Positions 18,155-28,500 are shown, counted from the stretch's first letter. The stretch is 48,644 nt of DNA from an uncultured Ruminococcus sp. (GCA_905233145.1 CAJODI010000005.1:1-48644), one strand, 5' to 3'. The notes: generated by a model not told the origin, from the letters alone. Made by a program: numbers and translations.

Positions 18155-20200
18155 GTGTTTATAGAGATTTTATCTGTAAGCAAAAAAAAGGAGATCGAAA
18201 CCGATTCCTTGCCCTCGCAAAGCGAATCCTTGCGCCGAAAGCTCGGAAAATACGGCTTTGATCTTACGGCAATCAAAAAGACCGTAATGCATCCCACAAT
18301 GATCAATTCGGCTCTCAACAGCATCGCCAAAAGCGACGAAAAGCCGGATGTAGTGATCATTGCCAATGCACTGAACACCAAGGACAGCAAGTCTTTCAGA
18401 AAGTATTTTGTCGAAACCGTTGTTGCTGCCGAACGTGCGGAGAATACCCCTGCGCCTAAGGACTATTGGAAAAGGCGCAGCAAGGCTTTTGCCAAAGCCA
18501 AGCGCGAAGGTGCCGGCGAAGCAAAGCTCAAAGAGCTTGAAGAAGAATTCAGGCTCACAAAAAAGAAAGCCAAGGTTTTTTCTCTCGGTGATTTCGGCAA
18601 CGGATACAATGGCTATTGCTTTATGTACAAGGGAGTTAGGGTCGCAGCCATACCCAAGGCGGAGCTGACAGGCGTTGAGTTCGGCGATGTTGCCGCGCTT
18701 GCCGCGGTGAGAACCGCTGAGGTTTTCCAAAATTCCGCCGAGGACTATCCGGATGGCTTTGGAATCGTTGATTATGTTCCGCCCAAAACCGGATTTGCAA
18801 ATCAGTTTATTCCCATGAAGGGCGACGGCAAAAAGGAAATCACAAGAAAATGCATCACAATCGCAGCTTTTCTTGTTTTTTTGGCGGCGTTTGCAATGCT
18901 GTTTTACAATATGTTTTTTCTCAGCTACAAGAACGCCCAGCTCAACGGCGAAATTCAAAAAATAGCCCACGGAGTTTCCGACAGCGAGGACGACCAAAAG
19001 CCGGAGGTCGGAGATTCAATCAACTGGGATGAGCTTAAGGATATAAATGACGAGATTGTCGGTTGGATTCAAATTGACAATACGGTAATCGACTATCCGG
19101 TGCTTTGGCACAAGGGCGACGACAGAACCTATCAGTATTATCTCGCTCATAACTACAAGGGTGAATATGACGCGTTCGGAAGCATTTTTGTGGATTATCG
19201 GTGTCCGGACGGAGCTCAGAGCAAGAACGTTGTGCTTCACGGCCATCATATGAACGATGGCTCAATGTTTGGCAACCTGCTCTATTACGGAGGCACGAGC
19301 GGCAATTTGGATTTCTACTCAGAATCGCCGACAGTGCGCTTTGATACCTCCGACGGCGACGGAATATATAAAATTATTTCTGTGTTCAAGACCAACACAC
19401 TCTCAAGCCACGGTGAGTTTTTCAATTATATGATGGGCGAGTTCCAAAACGAAAAAGACTTTATGAACTACGTTTATAATGTTAGGGTTCGCTCGATGAT
19501 CAACTGTCCGGTAGACGTGAACGAGGACGATACGCTGCTCACGCTTTCAACATGTTCGTATGAGTACACAAACTTCCGCACCGTTGTTGTTGCAAGAAAG
19601 GTCAGAGACGGCGAAAGCCCAAAGGTCGACGTTTCCAAGGCAAGCCTGAATGACAACGCGGTTTGGCCTCAGGTGTATTATTCGGCGCGCGGAGGCACGC
19701 GTCCCGAGGTTACGGATTTTGTGACTGCATATGAGGCAGGCGAAATCGACTGGTACAACGGCGACTACGATTTTAAGGATCAAAAGGTTATCGATCCCGA
19801 CGCCACAACCTCTCCGTCCTCAACCAAAAATGACGACAAGAGCGACAGCGAAGATAAAGATGAAAAGAATGATGATGACGATAAGGACGACAGCGAAAGC
19901 AGCGGCAGCAAGAGCGAGAAGAACGACGAAAAGCCAAAGGAAACCGAGGCGGAGGTAACTCAGCCCAAGATCTATTTGACTGTCAAATTCATCAACTATG
20001 ACGGCAGCGAGATCGACACTCAGCAAGTCGAATACGGTCATGCGGCTGAGGCTCCGGAGGACCCCGAAAAGCCAAGCGATGAGTATTATGACTATGTTTT
20101 CCGGGGTTGGGGACTGGATTTTGATAAGGTAGAAGCCAATTTGACAATAGCACCCGTGTTTGAGCCGGTGCTAAAGCCGGAGTATGCTGATCAGGAGTGA
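18155..20200 (+). CDS. class B sortase with N-terminal MoCF/CinA-like domain and C-terminal acidic linker plus InlB-type repeat
   Basis: Sortase core: NDEIVGWIQIDNTVIDYPVL...NVVLHGHHMNDGSMFGNL...LLTLSTCSYEYTNFRTVVVARKV (His/Cys/Arg). N-terminal MFIEILSVSKKKEIETDSLPSQSESLRRKLGKYGFDLTAIKKTV...KPDVVIIANAL resembles a MoCF fold. C-terminal VKFINYDGSEIDTQQVEYGHAAEAPEDPEKPSDEYYDYVFRGWG. Confidence 0.82.
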   Translation: MFIEILSVSKKKEIETDSLPSQSESLRRKLGKYGFDLTAIKKTVMHPTMINSALNSIAKSDEKPDVVIIANALNTKDSKSFRKYFVETVVAAERAENTPAPKDYWKRRSKAFAKAKREGAGEAKLKELEEEFRLTKKKAKVFSLGDFGNGYNGYCFMYKGVRVAAIPKAELTGVEFGDVAALAAVRTAEVFQNSAEDYPDGFGIVDYVPPKTGFANQFIPMKGDGKKEITRKCITIAAFLVFLAAFAMLFYNMFFLSYKNAQLNGEIQKIAHGVSDSEDDQKPEVGDSINWDELKDINDEIVGWIQIDNTVIDYPVLWHKGDDRTYQYYLAHNYKGEYDAFGSIFVDYRCPDGAQSKNVVLHGHHMNDGSMFGNLLYYGGTSGNLDFYSESPTVRFDTSDGDGIYKIISVFKTNTLSSHGEFFNYMMGEFQNEKDFMNYVYNVRVRSMINCPVDVNEDDTLLTLSTCSYEYTNFRTVVVARKVRDGESPKVDVSKASLNDNAVWPQVYYSARGGTRPEVTDFVTAYEAGEIDWYNGDYDFKDQKVIDPDATTSPSSTKNDDKSDSEDKDEKNDDDDKDDSESSGSKSEKNDEKPKETEAEVTQPKIYLTVKFINYDGSEIDTQQVEYGHAAEAPEDPEKPSDEYYDYVFRGWGLDFDKVEANLTIAPVFEPVLKPEYADQE

Positions 20201-20206
20201 GAATGA

Positions 20207-20608
20207 ATGGATTGCAAAATTGTATTTTGTTCGGCAAAAAAAACCGCGTACTGTGAAAAGACACTTAAAAAGCTTTTTTCAAAGTCGGGAATAAAACTAA
20301 AGGGAACAAGCTTTTCTATCAACGCCGAAGGACTTGGAGAGCAGCTTTGTTCCGCGCTGTCGGAATGTAAAGCTGTGTTTGTTATCGGCGGACTGGATTT
20401 GGAAGCGGAACGAAATCCGGCTGAGATTTTGAGCCGCGCGGTCAGTGCCGAAAGAGTTGACGACTGTAAACGTATTAAAAACAACGGCGGCCCGGACGGA
20501 TATTATCTTAGGGCAGGTGACAGCAGCCTGGTGCTTCTTCCGGACGACCCAAAGCAGATACAGAAAATGCTGTCGCTGTGTAATGTTTTGGATGCAATAT
20601 TGGTATGA
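20207..20608 (+). CDS. MoCF/CinA-like small protein (hypothetical)
   Basis: MDCKIVFCSAKKTAYCEKTLKKLFSKSGIKLKGTSFSINAEGLGEQLCSALSECKAVFVIGGLDLE; 6 nt downstream of the sortase stop. Confidence 0.55.
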   Translation: MDCKIVFCSAKKTAYCEKTLKKLFSKSGIKLKGTSFSINAEGLGEQLCSALSECKAVFVIGGLDLEAERNPAEILSRAVSAERVDDCKRIKNNGGPDGYYLRAGDSSLVLLPDDPKQIQKMLSLCNVLDAILV

Positions 20609-20650
20609 GTAAAATATTAATCCATGCTTAAAACAAGCAAAAATTTGATA

Positions 20651-20679
20651 TTGACATTATATCCAAAATAAATTACAAT
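20651..20679 (+). promoter_or_regulatory. strong sigma-A-like promoter
   Basis: TTGACA-17 nt-TACAAT. Confidence 0.65.
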
Positions 20680-20685
20680 ATAGAC

Positions 20686-20812
20686 AGTATTATAAGGTTA
20701 CCTGACGCGGAAATTCTATTGACGCGAAAGCTGACAGATTATGACGGGATTTTGTGTTCCCTCGCTTTATACTGTTTGTTAAGCTGTATGGTAGCCACCA
20801 TACAGCTTTTGT
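20686..20812 (+). ncRNA. candidate small RNA or leader (promoter-to-terminator unit without ORF)
   Basis: Starts just downstream of TTGACA-17-TACAAT and ends at the AAGCTGTATGGT-AGCC-ACCATACAGCTTTT terminator. Confidence 0.45.
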
Positions 20813-20814
20813 TT
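20781..20814 (+). terminator. Rho-independent terminator
   Basis: AAGCTGTATGGT-AGCC-ACCATACAGCTT followed by TTGTTTT. Confidence 0.8.
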
Positions 20815-20842
20815 TACTTAATACCTTATTTATATCTATGAA

Positions 20843-20991
20843 TTAAGGCAATACCGCATAATTCTGGTGCGCGGATTGCGTAGTCAGATTTTTCGTCAGA
20901 ATGTACAAATAATCAGTGTGCATACTGACGTATGGATACTGAATAATATGCAAGCAAGGCGTGCGCCATGAATTGTGCGGTGTTGCCTTAA
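20843..20991 (+). repeat. MITE-like family 1, copy F
   Basis: TTAAGGCAATACCGCATAATTCTGGTGCGCGG...GCCATGAATTGTGCGGTGTTGCCTTAA. Confidence 0.88.
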
Positions 20992-21013
20992 TGATTAACT
21001 GACTGTACCGGAG

Positions 21014-21283
21014 GTGTTTAGCGTGGAGGGCGAAGCAAACAAAAACCGCGTTGCGGTTATCAGCATAATCGTTGAGGAGTCCGAACGTGTTTCGGAAATC
21101 AACGACATTTTACATTCATCGTCCGATTTTATTATAGGACGAATGGGGATCCCCTATCGGGAGAAAAATATCAGTATAATAAGTATTGTGATCGACGCGC
21201 CTATGGAAACAATCAGTTCGGTTTCGGGCAGATTGGGCAGACTTTCGGGCGTGACTGTCAAGACTGCTTATTCCAAGAGTTGA
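21014..21283 (+). CDS. TM1266 family iron-only hydrogenase system putative regulator
   Basis: NRVAVISIIVEESERVSEINDILHSSSDFIIGRMGIPYREKNISIISIVIDAPMETISSVSGRLGRLSGVTVKTAYSK; upstream of hydE. Confidence 0.9.
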   Translation: MFSVEGEANKNRVAVISIIVEESERVSEINDILHSSSDFIIGRMGIPYREKNISIISIVIDAPMETISSVSGRLGRLSGVTVKTAYSKS

Positions 21284-21287
21284 GACT

Positions 21288-22346
21288 ATGAAGGTAAAGG
21301 AAATAATCAACAAGCTTGCCGAAACAACCTGCGCCGAAAAAGAGGAACTGATTTTTTTACTTAAAAATATTACTTCCGATGAGCATGAGCTCCTCAGAGC
21401 AAAGGCGCAGTCGGCAGCGCAGCAAAGCTTTGGAAACAAAATCTATATTCGCGGCTTGATCGAGCTCACAAATATTTGCAAAAACGATTGTTATTATTGC
21501 GGGATTCGCCGGTCCAATACTAAGGCTGTGCGCTATCGTCTTAGCCCTGAGCAGATTTTGAGCTGTTGTAAAACTGGATATTCACTCGGCTTTCGCACCT
21601 TTGTGATGCAGGGCGGTGAGGACGGATTTTTTACCGATGAATTGATGTGCGATATCGTTCGCAAAATCAAAACAGCCTATCCCGACTGCGCAGTCACACT
21701 TTCTCTGGGCGAACGCGGCGAAGAAAGCTTTCGGCGACTTAAGGAGGCCGGAGCGGACAGATATCTTTTGCGTCACGAAACCGCAGACGAAGCACACTAC
21801 GCGCTGCTTCATCCCCCGGAAATGACGCTGAAAACCCGAAAAGAATCGCTTTTTACACTCAAAAGGCTGGGCTACCAGACAGGCGCAGGATTTATGGTCG
21901 GTTCACCGGGACAGACAACTGAAACGCTTGTCAGCGATTTGATGTTTTTGAAGGAGCTGGAACCGCAAATGTGCGGTATCGGTCCTTTTATTCCGCACCG
22001 CGATACTCCGTTTGCGGACAGACCTGCCGGAAGCCTCGAACTTACCTTGATCCTGCTTTCGGTGATTAGGCTTATGCATCCGAAAGTTTTGCTTCCGTCA
22101 ACCACCGCGCTCGGAACAATCAGTCCGCGCGGAAGAGAAGAAGGAATTTTGCACGGAGCAAATGTGGTTATGCCCAACCTTTCGCCTGCCGAACACAGGA
22201 AAGACTATTCGCTTTATGACAACAAAATTTGCACAGGCGACGAGGCCGCTGAATGTATACGCTGTCTGTCAAACAGAATGAATAACATAGGCTATGAAAT
22301 TGTCACCGACCGAGGTGACTTTATACTAAACTCAAATAAAAAATAG
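21288..22346 (+). CDS. hydE: [FeFe] hydrogenase H-cluster radical SAM maturase HydE
   Basis: IRGLIELTNICKNDCYYCGIRRSN radical SAM motif; position next to TM1266 and hydG/hydF. Confidence 0.93.
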   Translation: MKVKEIINKLAETTCAEKEELIFLLKNITSDEHELLRAKAQSAAQQSFGNKIYIRGLIELTNICKNDCYYCGIRRSNTKAVRYRLSPEQILSCCKTGYSLGFRTFVMQGGEDGFFTDELMCDIVRKIKTAYPDCAVTLSLGERGEESFRRLKEAGADRYLLRHETADEAHYALLHPPEMTLKTRKESLFTLKRLGYQTGAGFMVGSPGQTTETLVSDLMFLKELEPQMCGIGPFIPHRDTPFADRPAGSLELTLILLSVIRLMHPKVLLPSTTALGTISPRGREEGILHGANVVMPNLSPAEHRKDYSLYDNKICTGDEAAECIRCLSNRMNNIGYEIVTDRGDFILNSNKK

Positions 22347-22451
22347 ACAATCTTTGCGGTCTATTTTCCGCAATACTTCGTTGTCGTCCTTGCAAGGCGA
22401 CAGCCTTGCGGCGTCCCAAATCTTTGTCCACTTTTTATCTGAGATTAGTAT
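22323..22451 (+). repeat. MITE-like family 2, copy 1
   Basis: ATACTAAACTCAAATAAAAAATAGACAA...TTGTCCACTTTTTATCTGAGATTAGTAT (~28-nt TIR); near-identical to 29178-29320. Confidence 0.85.
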
Positions 22452-22457
22452 TAATAA

Positions 22458-23903
22458 ATGATACAGGAGCAGAAAATGAGTAACTACGATCCAAAATCAC
22501 TAAAAGCAGAGGAATTCATCAACGACGCCGAAATTCAGGAAACCCTGAAATTCGCTGACGAAAACAAAGATAACTTTGAGCTTATCGACAGTATAATTGA
22601 AAAAGCAAAGCTCCGCAAGGGACTTGACCACAGAGAGGCAAGCGTGCTTCTTGCCTGCGAGGATGAAGCAAAGCTAAAGGAAATATATGCCCTTGCCGAA
22701 CAAATCAAGAAGGATTACTACGGAGACAGAATCGTGATGTTTGCGCCGCTTTATCTGTCAAATTACTGTGTGAACGGCTGTGTTTACTGTCCGTATCATG
22801 CTAAAAATAAGCATATCTGCCGAAAAAAGCTAACCCAGGAAGAGGTAAAAGCAGAGGTAATCGCTTTGCAGGATATGGGACACAAGCGTTTGGCAATAGA
22901 AGCCGGTGAGGATCCTGTCAACAATCCGATCGAATATATTTTGGAATGCATAGATACAATTTACTCGATCAAGCACAAAAACGGCGCGATTCGCAGGGTA
23001 AACGTCAATATTGCCGCAACCACCGTGGAAAATTACCGAAAGCTTCACGATGCCGGAATCGGCACATATATCCTCTTTCAGGAGACCTATCACAAAAAAA
23101 GCTATGAACAGCTTCACCCAACCGGACCAAAGCACAACTATGACTATCATACCGAGGCGATGGACAGAGCTATGGAGGGCGGTATTGATGATGTGGGACT
23201 TGGCGTGCTTTTCGGTCTTGAGCTGTACCGCTATGAGCTTGCCGGACTGCTTATGCACGCCGAACATCTCGAAGCAGTTCACGGCGTGGGACCTCATACA
23301 ATCAGCGTTCCGCGAATCAAGCGCGCTGACGATATTGATCCCGAAACCTTTGACAACGGAATTGACGATGAAACCTTTGCAAAGATCATCGCGATAATCA
23401 GAATTGCCGTGCCATACACCGGCATGATTATTTCCACACGTGAAAGCAAGAGTGTGCGAGAAAAGGCTTTGCGTCTTGGAATTTCACAAATCAGCGGCGG
23501 CTCGCGTACCAGCGTGGGCGGATACGTTGAGCCCGAGGACGAGGACGAAAACTCCGCGCAGTTTGATGTTTCAGACCAAAGAACCTTGGACGAGGTAGTA
23601 AAATGGTTAATGGAGCTGGGCTATATTCCGTCCTTCTGTACTGCATGTTACCGCGAGGGCAGAACCGGCGACCGCTTTATGTCGCTGTGCAAAAGCGGAC
23701 AGATCCAAAACTGCTGTCACCCCAACGCGCTTATGACTTTGCAGGAATATCTGGTGGATTACGCTTCACCCGCCACGCGCGAAATCGGAGAAAAAGTGAT
23801 AGAGAGCGAGCTTGAGAATATTCCGAAAGAAAAAGTCAGGAAAATTGCCTCCGAATATATTGAGGAGATAAAAAACGACGGTAAACGCGATTTTAGATTC
23901 TAA
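22458..23903 (+). CDS. hydG: [FeFe] hydrogenase H-cluster radical SAM maturase HydG
   Basis: APLYLSNYCVNGCVYCPYHAKNKHICRKKLTQEEV...FCTACYREGRTGDRFMSLCKSGQIQNCCHPNAL. Confidence 0.96.
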   Translation: MIQEQKMSNYDPKSLKAEEFINDAEIQETLKFADENKDNFELIDSIIEKAKLRKGLDHREASVLLACEDEAKLKEIYALAEQIKKDYYGDRIVMFAPLYLSNYCVNGCVYCPYHAKNKHICRKKLTQEEVKAEVIALQDMGHKRLAIEAGEDPVNNPIEYILECIDTIYSIKHKNGAIRRVNVNIAATTVENYRKLHDAGIGTYILFQETYHKKSYEQLHPTGPKHNYDYHTEAMDRAMEGGIDDVGLGVLFGLELYRYELAGLLMHAEHLEAVHGVGPHTISVPRIKRADDIDPETFDNGIDDETFAKIIAIIRIAVPYTGMIISTRESKSVREKALRLGISQISGGSRTSVGGYVEPEDEDENSAQFDVSDQRTLDEVVKWLMELGYIPSFCTACYREGRTGDRFMSLCKSGQIQNCCHPNALMTLQEYLVDYASPATREIGEKVIESELENIPKEKVRKIASEYIEEIKNDGKRDFRF

Positions 23904-23910
23904 ATTAATA

Positions 23911-23984
23911 TAGGCAATACCGCATAATTCAGGTGTGCGGATTGCGTAGCAAGGCGTGCGCCGTGAATTGTGCGGTGTTGCCTG
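23911..23984 (+). repeat. MITE-like family 1, internally deleted copy G (between hydG and hydF)
   Basis: TAGGCAATACCGCATAATTCAGGTGTGCGGATTGCGTAG^CAAGGCGTGCGCCGTGAATTGTGCGGTGTTGCCT. Confidence 0.85.
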
Positions 23985-24001
23985 TATAATGAGGTGATGT
24001 T

Positions 24002-25195
24002 TTGAGCCTGAATTCAACTCCTGCGGCAGAAAGAACGCATATCGGCTTTTTTGGGAGACGAAACGCCGGGAAGTCGAGCGTGGTCAACGCCGTGACAAAT
24101 CAACAGGTTTCCGTAGTTTCCGACTATGCAGGAACAACTACAGATCCGGTCACAAAGACAATGGAGCTGCTTCCTCTCGGTCCGGTTGTCATTATAGACA
24201 CTCCCGGCTTTGACGACGAGGGAAGTCTTGGCGAGCTGAGGGTTAAGCGCACCCGTCAGACGCTTAACAGGATAGATATCGCCGTTTTGGTGGTTGACGG
24301 AACGTGCGGAAAAACTGCCGTGGATGACGAGCTAATTGGTATATTTAAAGAAAAGAATATACCATATATAGTAGTATACAATAAATCCGACATTTTTGAA
24401 AAAGAGAAATACCCAGACGGCTTTTGCGTAAGCGCAATAACCGGTGAGAACATAAATAAGCTTAAGGAACGCATTGCCGAGCTCAAACCCGGCGACAGTG
24501 ACAAGAGAATATGCGACGGTATTATTAAATCCGGTGATTTAGCGGTTTTAGTTGTTCCAATCGACAGTGCCGCACCCAAGGGCAGGCTGATCTTGCCTCA
24601 GCAGCAGACAATTCGGGATATACTCGATTTTGGCGCGGCAGCAGTCGTTTGCCGTGAAACCGAGCTGTCGGAAACTCTTCAAAGCCTGGGAAAAAAGCCT
24701 TCACTGGTAATAACAGACAGCCAAGCTTTTGCAAAGGTCTCAAAAATAGTTCCCGAAAATATACCTTTGACCTCTTTTTCGATTCTTATGGCAAGATACA
24801 AAGGTTTTTTGGAAAGCGCGGTAAAAGGCGCAGCTGCAATCAGCACTCTTAAGGACGGCGACTCGGTGCTGATTGCCGAGGGATGTACTCATCACAAGCA
24901 GTGTGAGGACATAGGCACGGTAAAGCTTCCGCGATGGTTAAAGAGCTTTACAGGTAAGGAGCTGGAAATAAGTACCGCCTCGGGCAGAGATTTTCCCGAA
25001 GATCTTTCGCGTTATTCACTTATTATCCACTGCGGCGGCTGTATGCTAAACGAAAGAGAGATGAACTACCGAAGAAATCACTCCTTGGACAGCGGAATCC
25101 CTATTACCAATTACGGAACGGCTATAGCCTATATGAATGGAATTTTAAGAAGAACCTTGGAGATTTTTCCAAGTATTTTGACGTTGTTAAAATAA
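24002..25195 (+). CDS. hydF: [FeFe] hydrogenase H-cluster maturation GTPase HydF
   Basis: HIGFFGRRNAGKSSVVNAVTNQQVSVVSDYAGTTTDPVTKTMELLPLGPVVIIDTPGFDD...EGCTHHKQ...IHCGGCMLN. Confidence 0.96.
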   Translation: MSLNSTPAAERTHIGFFGRRNAGKSSVVNAVTNQQVSVVSDYAGTTTDPVTKTMELLPLGPVVIIDTPGFDDEGSLGELRVKRTRQTLNRIDIAVLVVDGTCGKTAVDDELIGIFKEKNIPYIVVYNKSDIFEKEKYPDGFCVSAITGENINKLKERIAELKPGDSDKRICDGIIKSGDLAVLVVPIDSAAPKGRLILPQQQTIRDILDFGAAAVVCRETELSETLQSLGKKPSLVITDSQAFAKVSKIVPENIPLTSFSILMARYKGFLESAVKGAAAISTLKDGDSVLIAEGCTHHKQCEDIGTVKLPRWLKSFTGKELEISTASGRDFPEDLSRYSLIIHCGGCMLNEREMNYRRNHSLDSGIPITNYGTAIAYMNGILRRTLEIFPSILTLLK

Positions 25196-25257
25196 ATTCA
25201 ATATAAACACAACAAAATGTAATAATATATAATTTAATATATATATTAATATATATA

Positions 25258-25286
25258 TTGACAAAAAGAAAAAAGTATGATATTCT
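25258..25286 (+). promoter_or_regulatory. sigma-A-like promoter (distal)
   Basis: TTGACA-17 nt-TATTCT. Confidence 0.45.
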
Positions 25287-25443
25287 AATAAGCAGCTTGA
25301 AACGATATAGTTTAACACAAGCGCACAGAATCTTTTAGAATTATTAAAGAAATTATGTTAAAATATGGTAAAATTCGGCATTTTGACGATGAACTAATGA
25401 AATTTTACCAAAGATATACTCCTATTATTGTGCAATTAGCAGA

Positions 25444-25472
25444 TTGAAAATTGCGAAAAAAAGTGATATCAT
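25444..25472 (+). promoter_or_regulatory. sigma-A-like promoter (proximal)
   Basis: TTGAAA-17 nt-TATCAT. Confidence 0.45.
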
Positions 25473-25551
25473 ATTTGTATTCTAAACGAGGTGTGTTTTG
25501 CGTGCCGTACTTTAGAATTCAGAATTTCATTTTTTATAAGGAGGAAGAAAC

Positions 25552-28500
25552 ATGCGAAACTTCAAAAGCGTAAAGAAGCTCACAAGTATTGTGCTTGCTG
25601 TTATGATGGTTCTTTCTTGCGTTGTTGTAGGCGTTAGTTCTGCTAACAATGTAAAAATTGCTTTCACAAACAACAAGGGCTGGAGCAAGGTAAATATTTA
25701 CTCTTGGGACGGCAGTTTCAACAGTTGCACGGGCGATTGGCCTGGAACACAGATTACCAATACATCGACAAATGATTATGGTGAAACTGTATACTATGCG
25801 GAAATCCCATCTAACGTAAGCGGCATTGTTTTCAATGACGGCGGAAACCAGCAGACAGCTGATATTAGCTTTAACGGTCAGCCAACAGGTTGGTATATGA
25901 CCAATCAGAATGGAAACGGAAACTGGAATGTTGAGACATGGGCTTATAGTCCTGAAGGACAGACATCAACAACAGCTACTGCAGACACAAACAATCCTAA
26001 AACAGTTTACTTCACAAACGACAAGGGTTGGGGCAACATAACAGCTTTTGCTTGGAACACATACGGTGATGCAGTTGTTGGTGATTGGCCTGGTCAGTCA
26101 ATGACTAAGGACTACACAAATGACTATGGTCAGGATGTATACAAGATAACTCTTCCGGCAGCAGCAGTAGGCGTTGTTTTCTCAAACAACGGCAGCGATC
26201 AGACAGTTGACATTACACCTGTTGATAACACCGGTTATTATGCAACAAATAAGAACGGTGAAGGCAACTACGAAGTTGGTGTATGGGCACCCGTAAAGGA
26301 CGTTCAGACGACTACAGCAAAGCCACAGGGTACAACTGCTACAGTTGACACATCAGTTGAAAAGACAATTTACTTCACAAACGATAAAAACTGGTCCAAC
26401 ATTAAAGCTTATGCTTGGGACAAGGACGAGAATGCTCTTATTGGAGATTTCCCGGGAACAGGCATGACTAAGGACTACACAAATACCTATGGTCAGGATG
26501 TATACAAGATTAAAATTCCCGCAGGCGCAGTTGGCGTTGTAATTTCAGACAACGGCGGTGCTCAGACAGTTGATATTACACCTGCTGACAACACAGGTTA
26601 TTACTGCACATCGCAGAACAGCGAAAACAAGTGGGAAGTTCAGCCGTGGTCACCTGTAAAGACAGACGGAACAACAGGTCCGACAACGGTATATGATGAC
26701 AGCGCTAAGGTAGTTTACTTTACAAACAACCAGAATTGGGCTAATGTAAAGGCTTATGCATGGGATAAAAACGATAACGGCCTCCTCGGCGATTATCCCG
26801 GTACAGGTATGACTAAGGCATATACAAATGACTATGGTCAGGATGTATACAAGATTACAGTCCCCGAAGGCGCAGTTGGCGTAGTATTTTCCGACAACGG
26901 CGGAGCTCAGACAGTTGATGTTACTCCCGCTAAAGGCACAGGTTACTATCCAACAAATCAGGGTAATGACGGCAAGTGGGAAGTTGCAACATGGGCTCCT
27001 GTAGTTGAACCGACAACAGCAGCTGCAACTACTATAGACACAACAACTCAAAAGACAGTTTACTTCACAAATAACCAGAATTGGGCTAATGTAAAGGCTT
27101 ATGCATGGGACAGCGAAGATCAGCCGCTTCTCGGAGATTATCCGGGTACAGGCATGACTAAGGACAGCACAAATGGCTACGGTCAGGATGTATACAGGAT
27201 TATAATTCCTGCAGGCGCAGTTGGTGTAGTATTCTCAGACAACGGCGGTGCTCAGACAGTTGACATCGTACCGTTTGATAACACAGATTACTATCCTACA
27301 TCTCAGAATGAAGACACCAGGTGGGAAGTTGACACATGGTATCCTGTAAAGGAAACTACCGGAACAACCGGCACGATTCCTCCGGGACCAAAGACAATTT
27401 ACTTCACAAATAACCAGAATTGGGCTAATGTAAAGGCTTATGCATGGAATAAAGACAATGATGGTGTTATCGGCGATTGGCCGGGTACAGGAATGACATA
27501 TGACCATAAGAATACCTACGGCGAGGATATATACAAGATTGTTCTTCCCGAAGGAGCAGTTGGCGTAGTATTTTCAGACAATGGCGGAACACAGACAGTT
27601 GATCTTGTTCCTGTTGACAACACAGGTTATTATCCTGATTCCAAGGATAACCTTGGCAAGTGGATTTGTAAAACATGGGCTCCTGTAATAGAAGAAGGAA
27701 CAACAGTTCAGGAAACTACTGTTCAAGAATCAACTGTTCAGGAGACAACAGTTCAAGAAACAACTGTTCAGGAAACAACAGTTCAGGAGACAACAGTTCA
27801 GGAAACAACTGTTGATCAAAAAGCTCCTATTTACGTAGAAAATCAGTTTAGACCTACTTCTTACTCACTTTCACTTAAGGACAACATTGCTATTAACTTC
27901 AGAGTTAAGCCTGAAACACTTGTTGGATACACTAATCCTTATCTCGAAGTAACAATGAACGGTGAAAAGACAGTACTTAACGAGTACAAGACTCTTGATG
28001 ACGGCACAGTTGTATTCGAGTTTGACAAGGTTTATCCACAGACTGTAATTGATGACGCATCAGCTGTTCTCCACGCATTCAAGGGTGAGCAGGAATATTA
28101 CGGCGAGCCTTATGTAAAGTCAGTTAAGGAATATGCTGTAAACAACATGGCAAGAAGCACTAATCCGAATTCACTCAGAGGTCTCCTTGTAAACCTTCTC
28201 AGATATGCTGCAGAAGCACAGAAGTTTACACATTATAAGGAAGATGACCTTGCTTCAAATTACATTGACAATTCAGCAAAGCGTTTCGCAAAGACACAGC
28301 TTAACGATTTGGTTGATGTTAAGAACTATAGCGCAGAACCTTGCCCGGGTACAGTGAAAGCTACATTTACATCCGGTACACTTGTACTTGGCAGCAATGT
28401 AGGAATCAAGGTAGGCTTCAATGTAGATTCTCTTGAGAATAAGTCAATCAGAGTTGACTTCAACGGCGAATCAAAATACTATGAGGCTGATCAGCTTGCT

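Noticed and set aside
18170-18997. 275-aa minus-strand ORF opposite the sortase N-terminus
   Set aside because: Shadow ORF with no RBS or recognisable motif.
25367-25409. GGTAAAATT...AATTTTACC hairpin in the CBM26 gene leader as a riboswitch
   Set aside because: A weak AT-rich stem between two plausible promoters; no conserved riboswitch core seen.
27700-27813. Possible CRISPR-like or regulatory tandem array
   Set aside because: 15-nt in-frame repeats encode a TVQET linker with no spacers.
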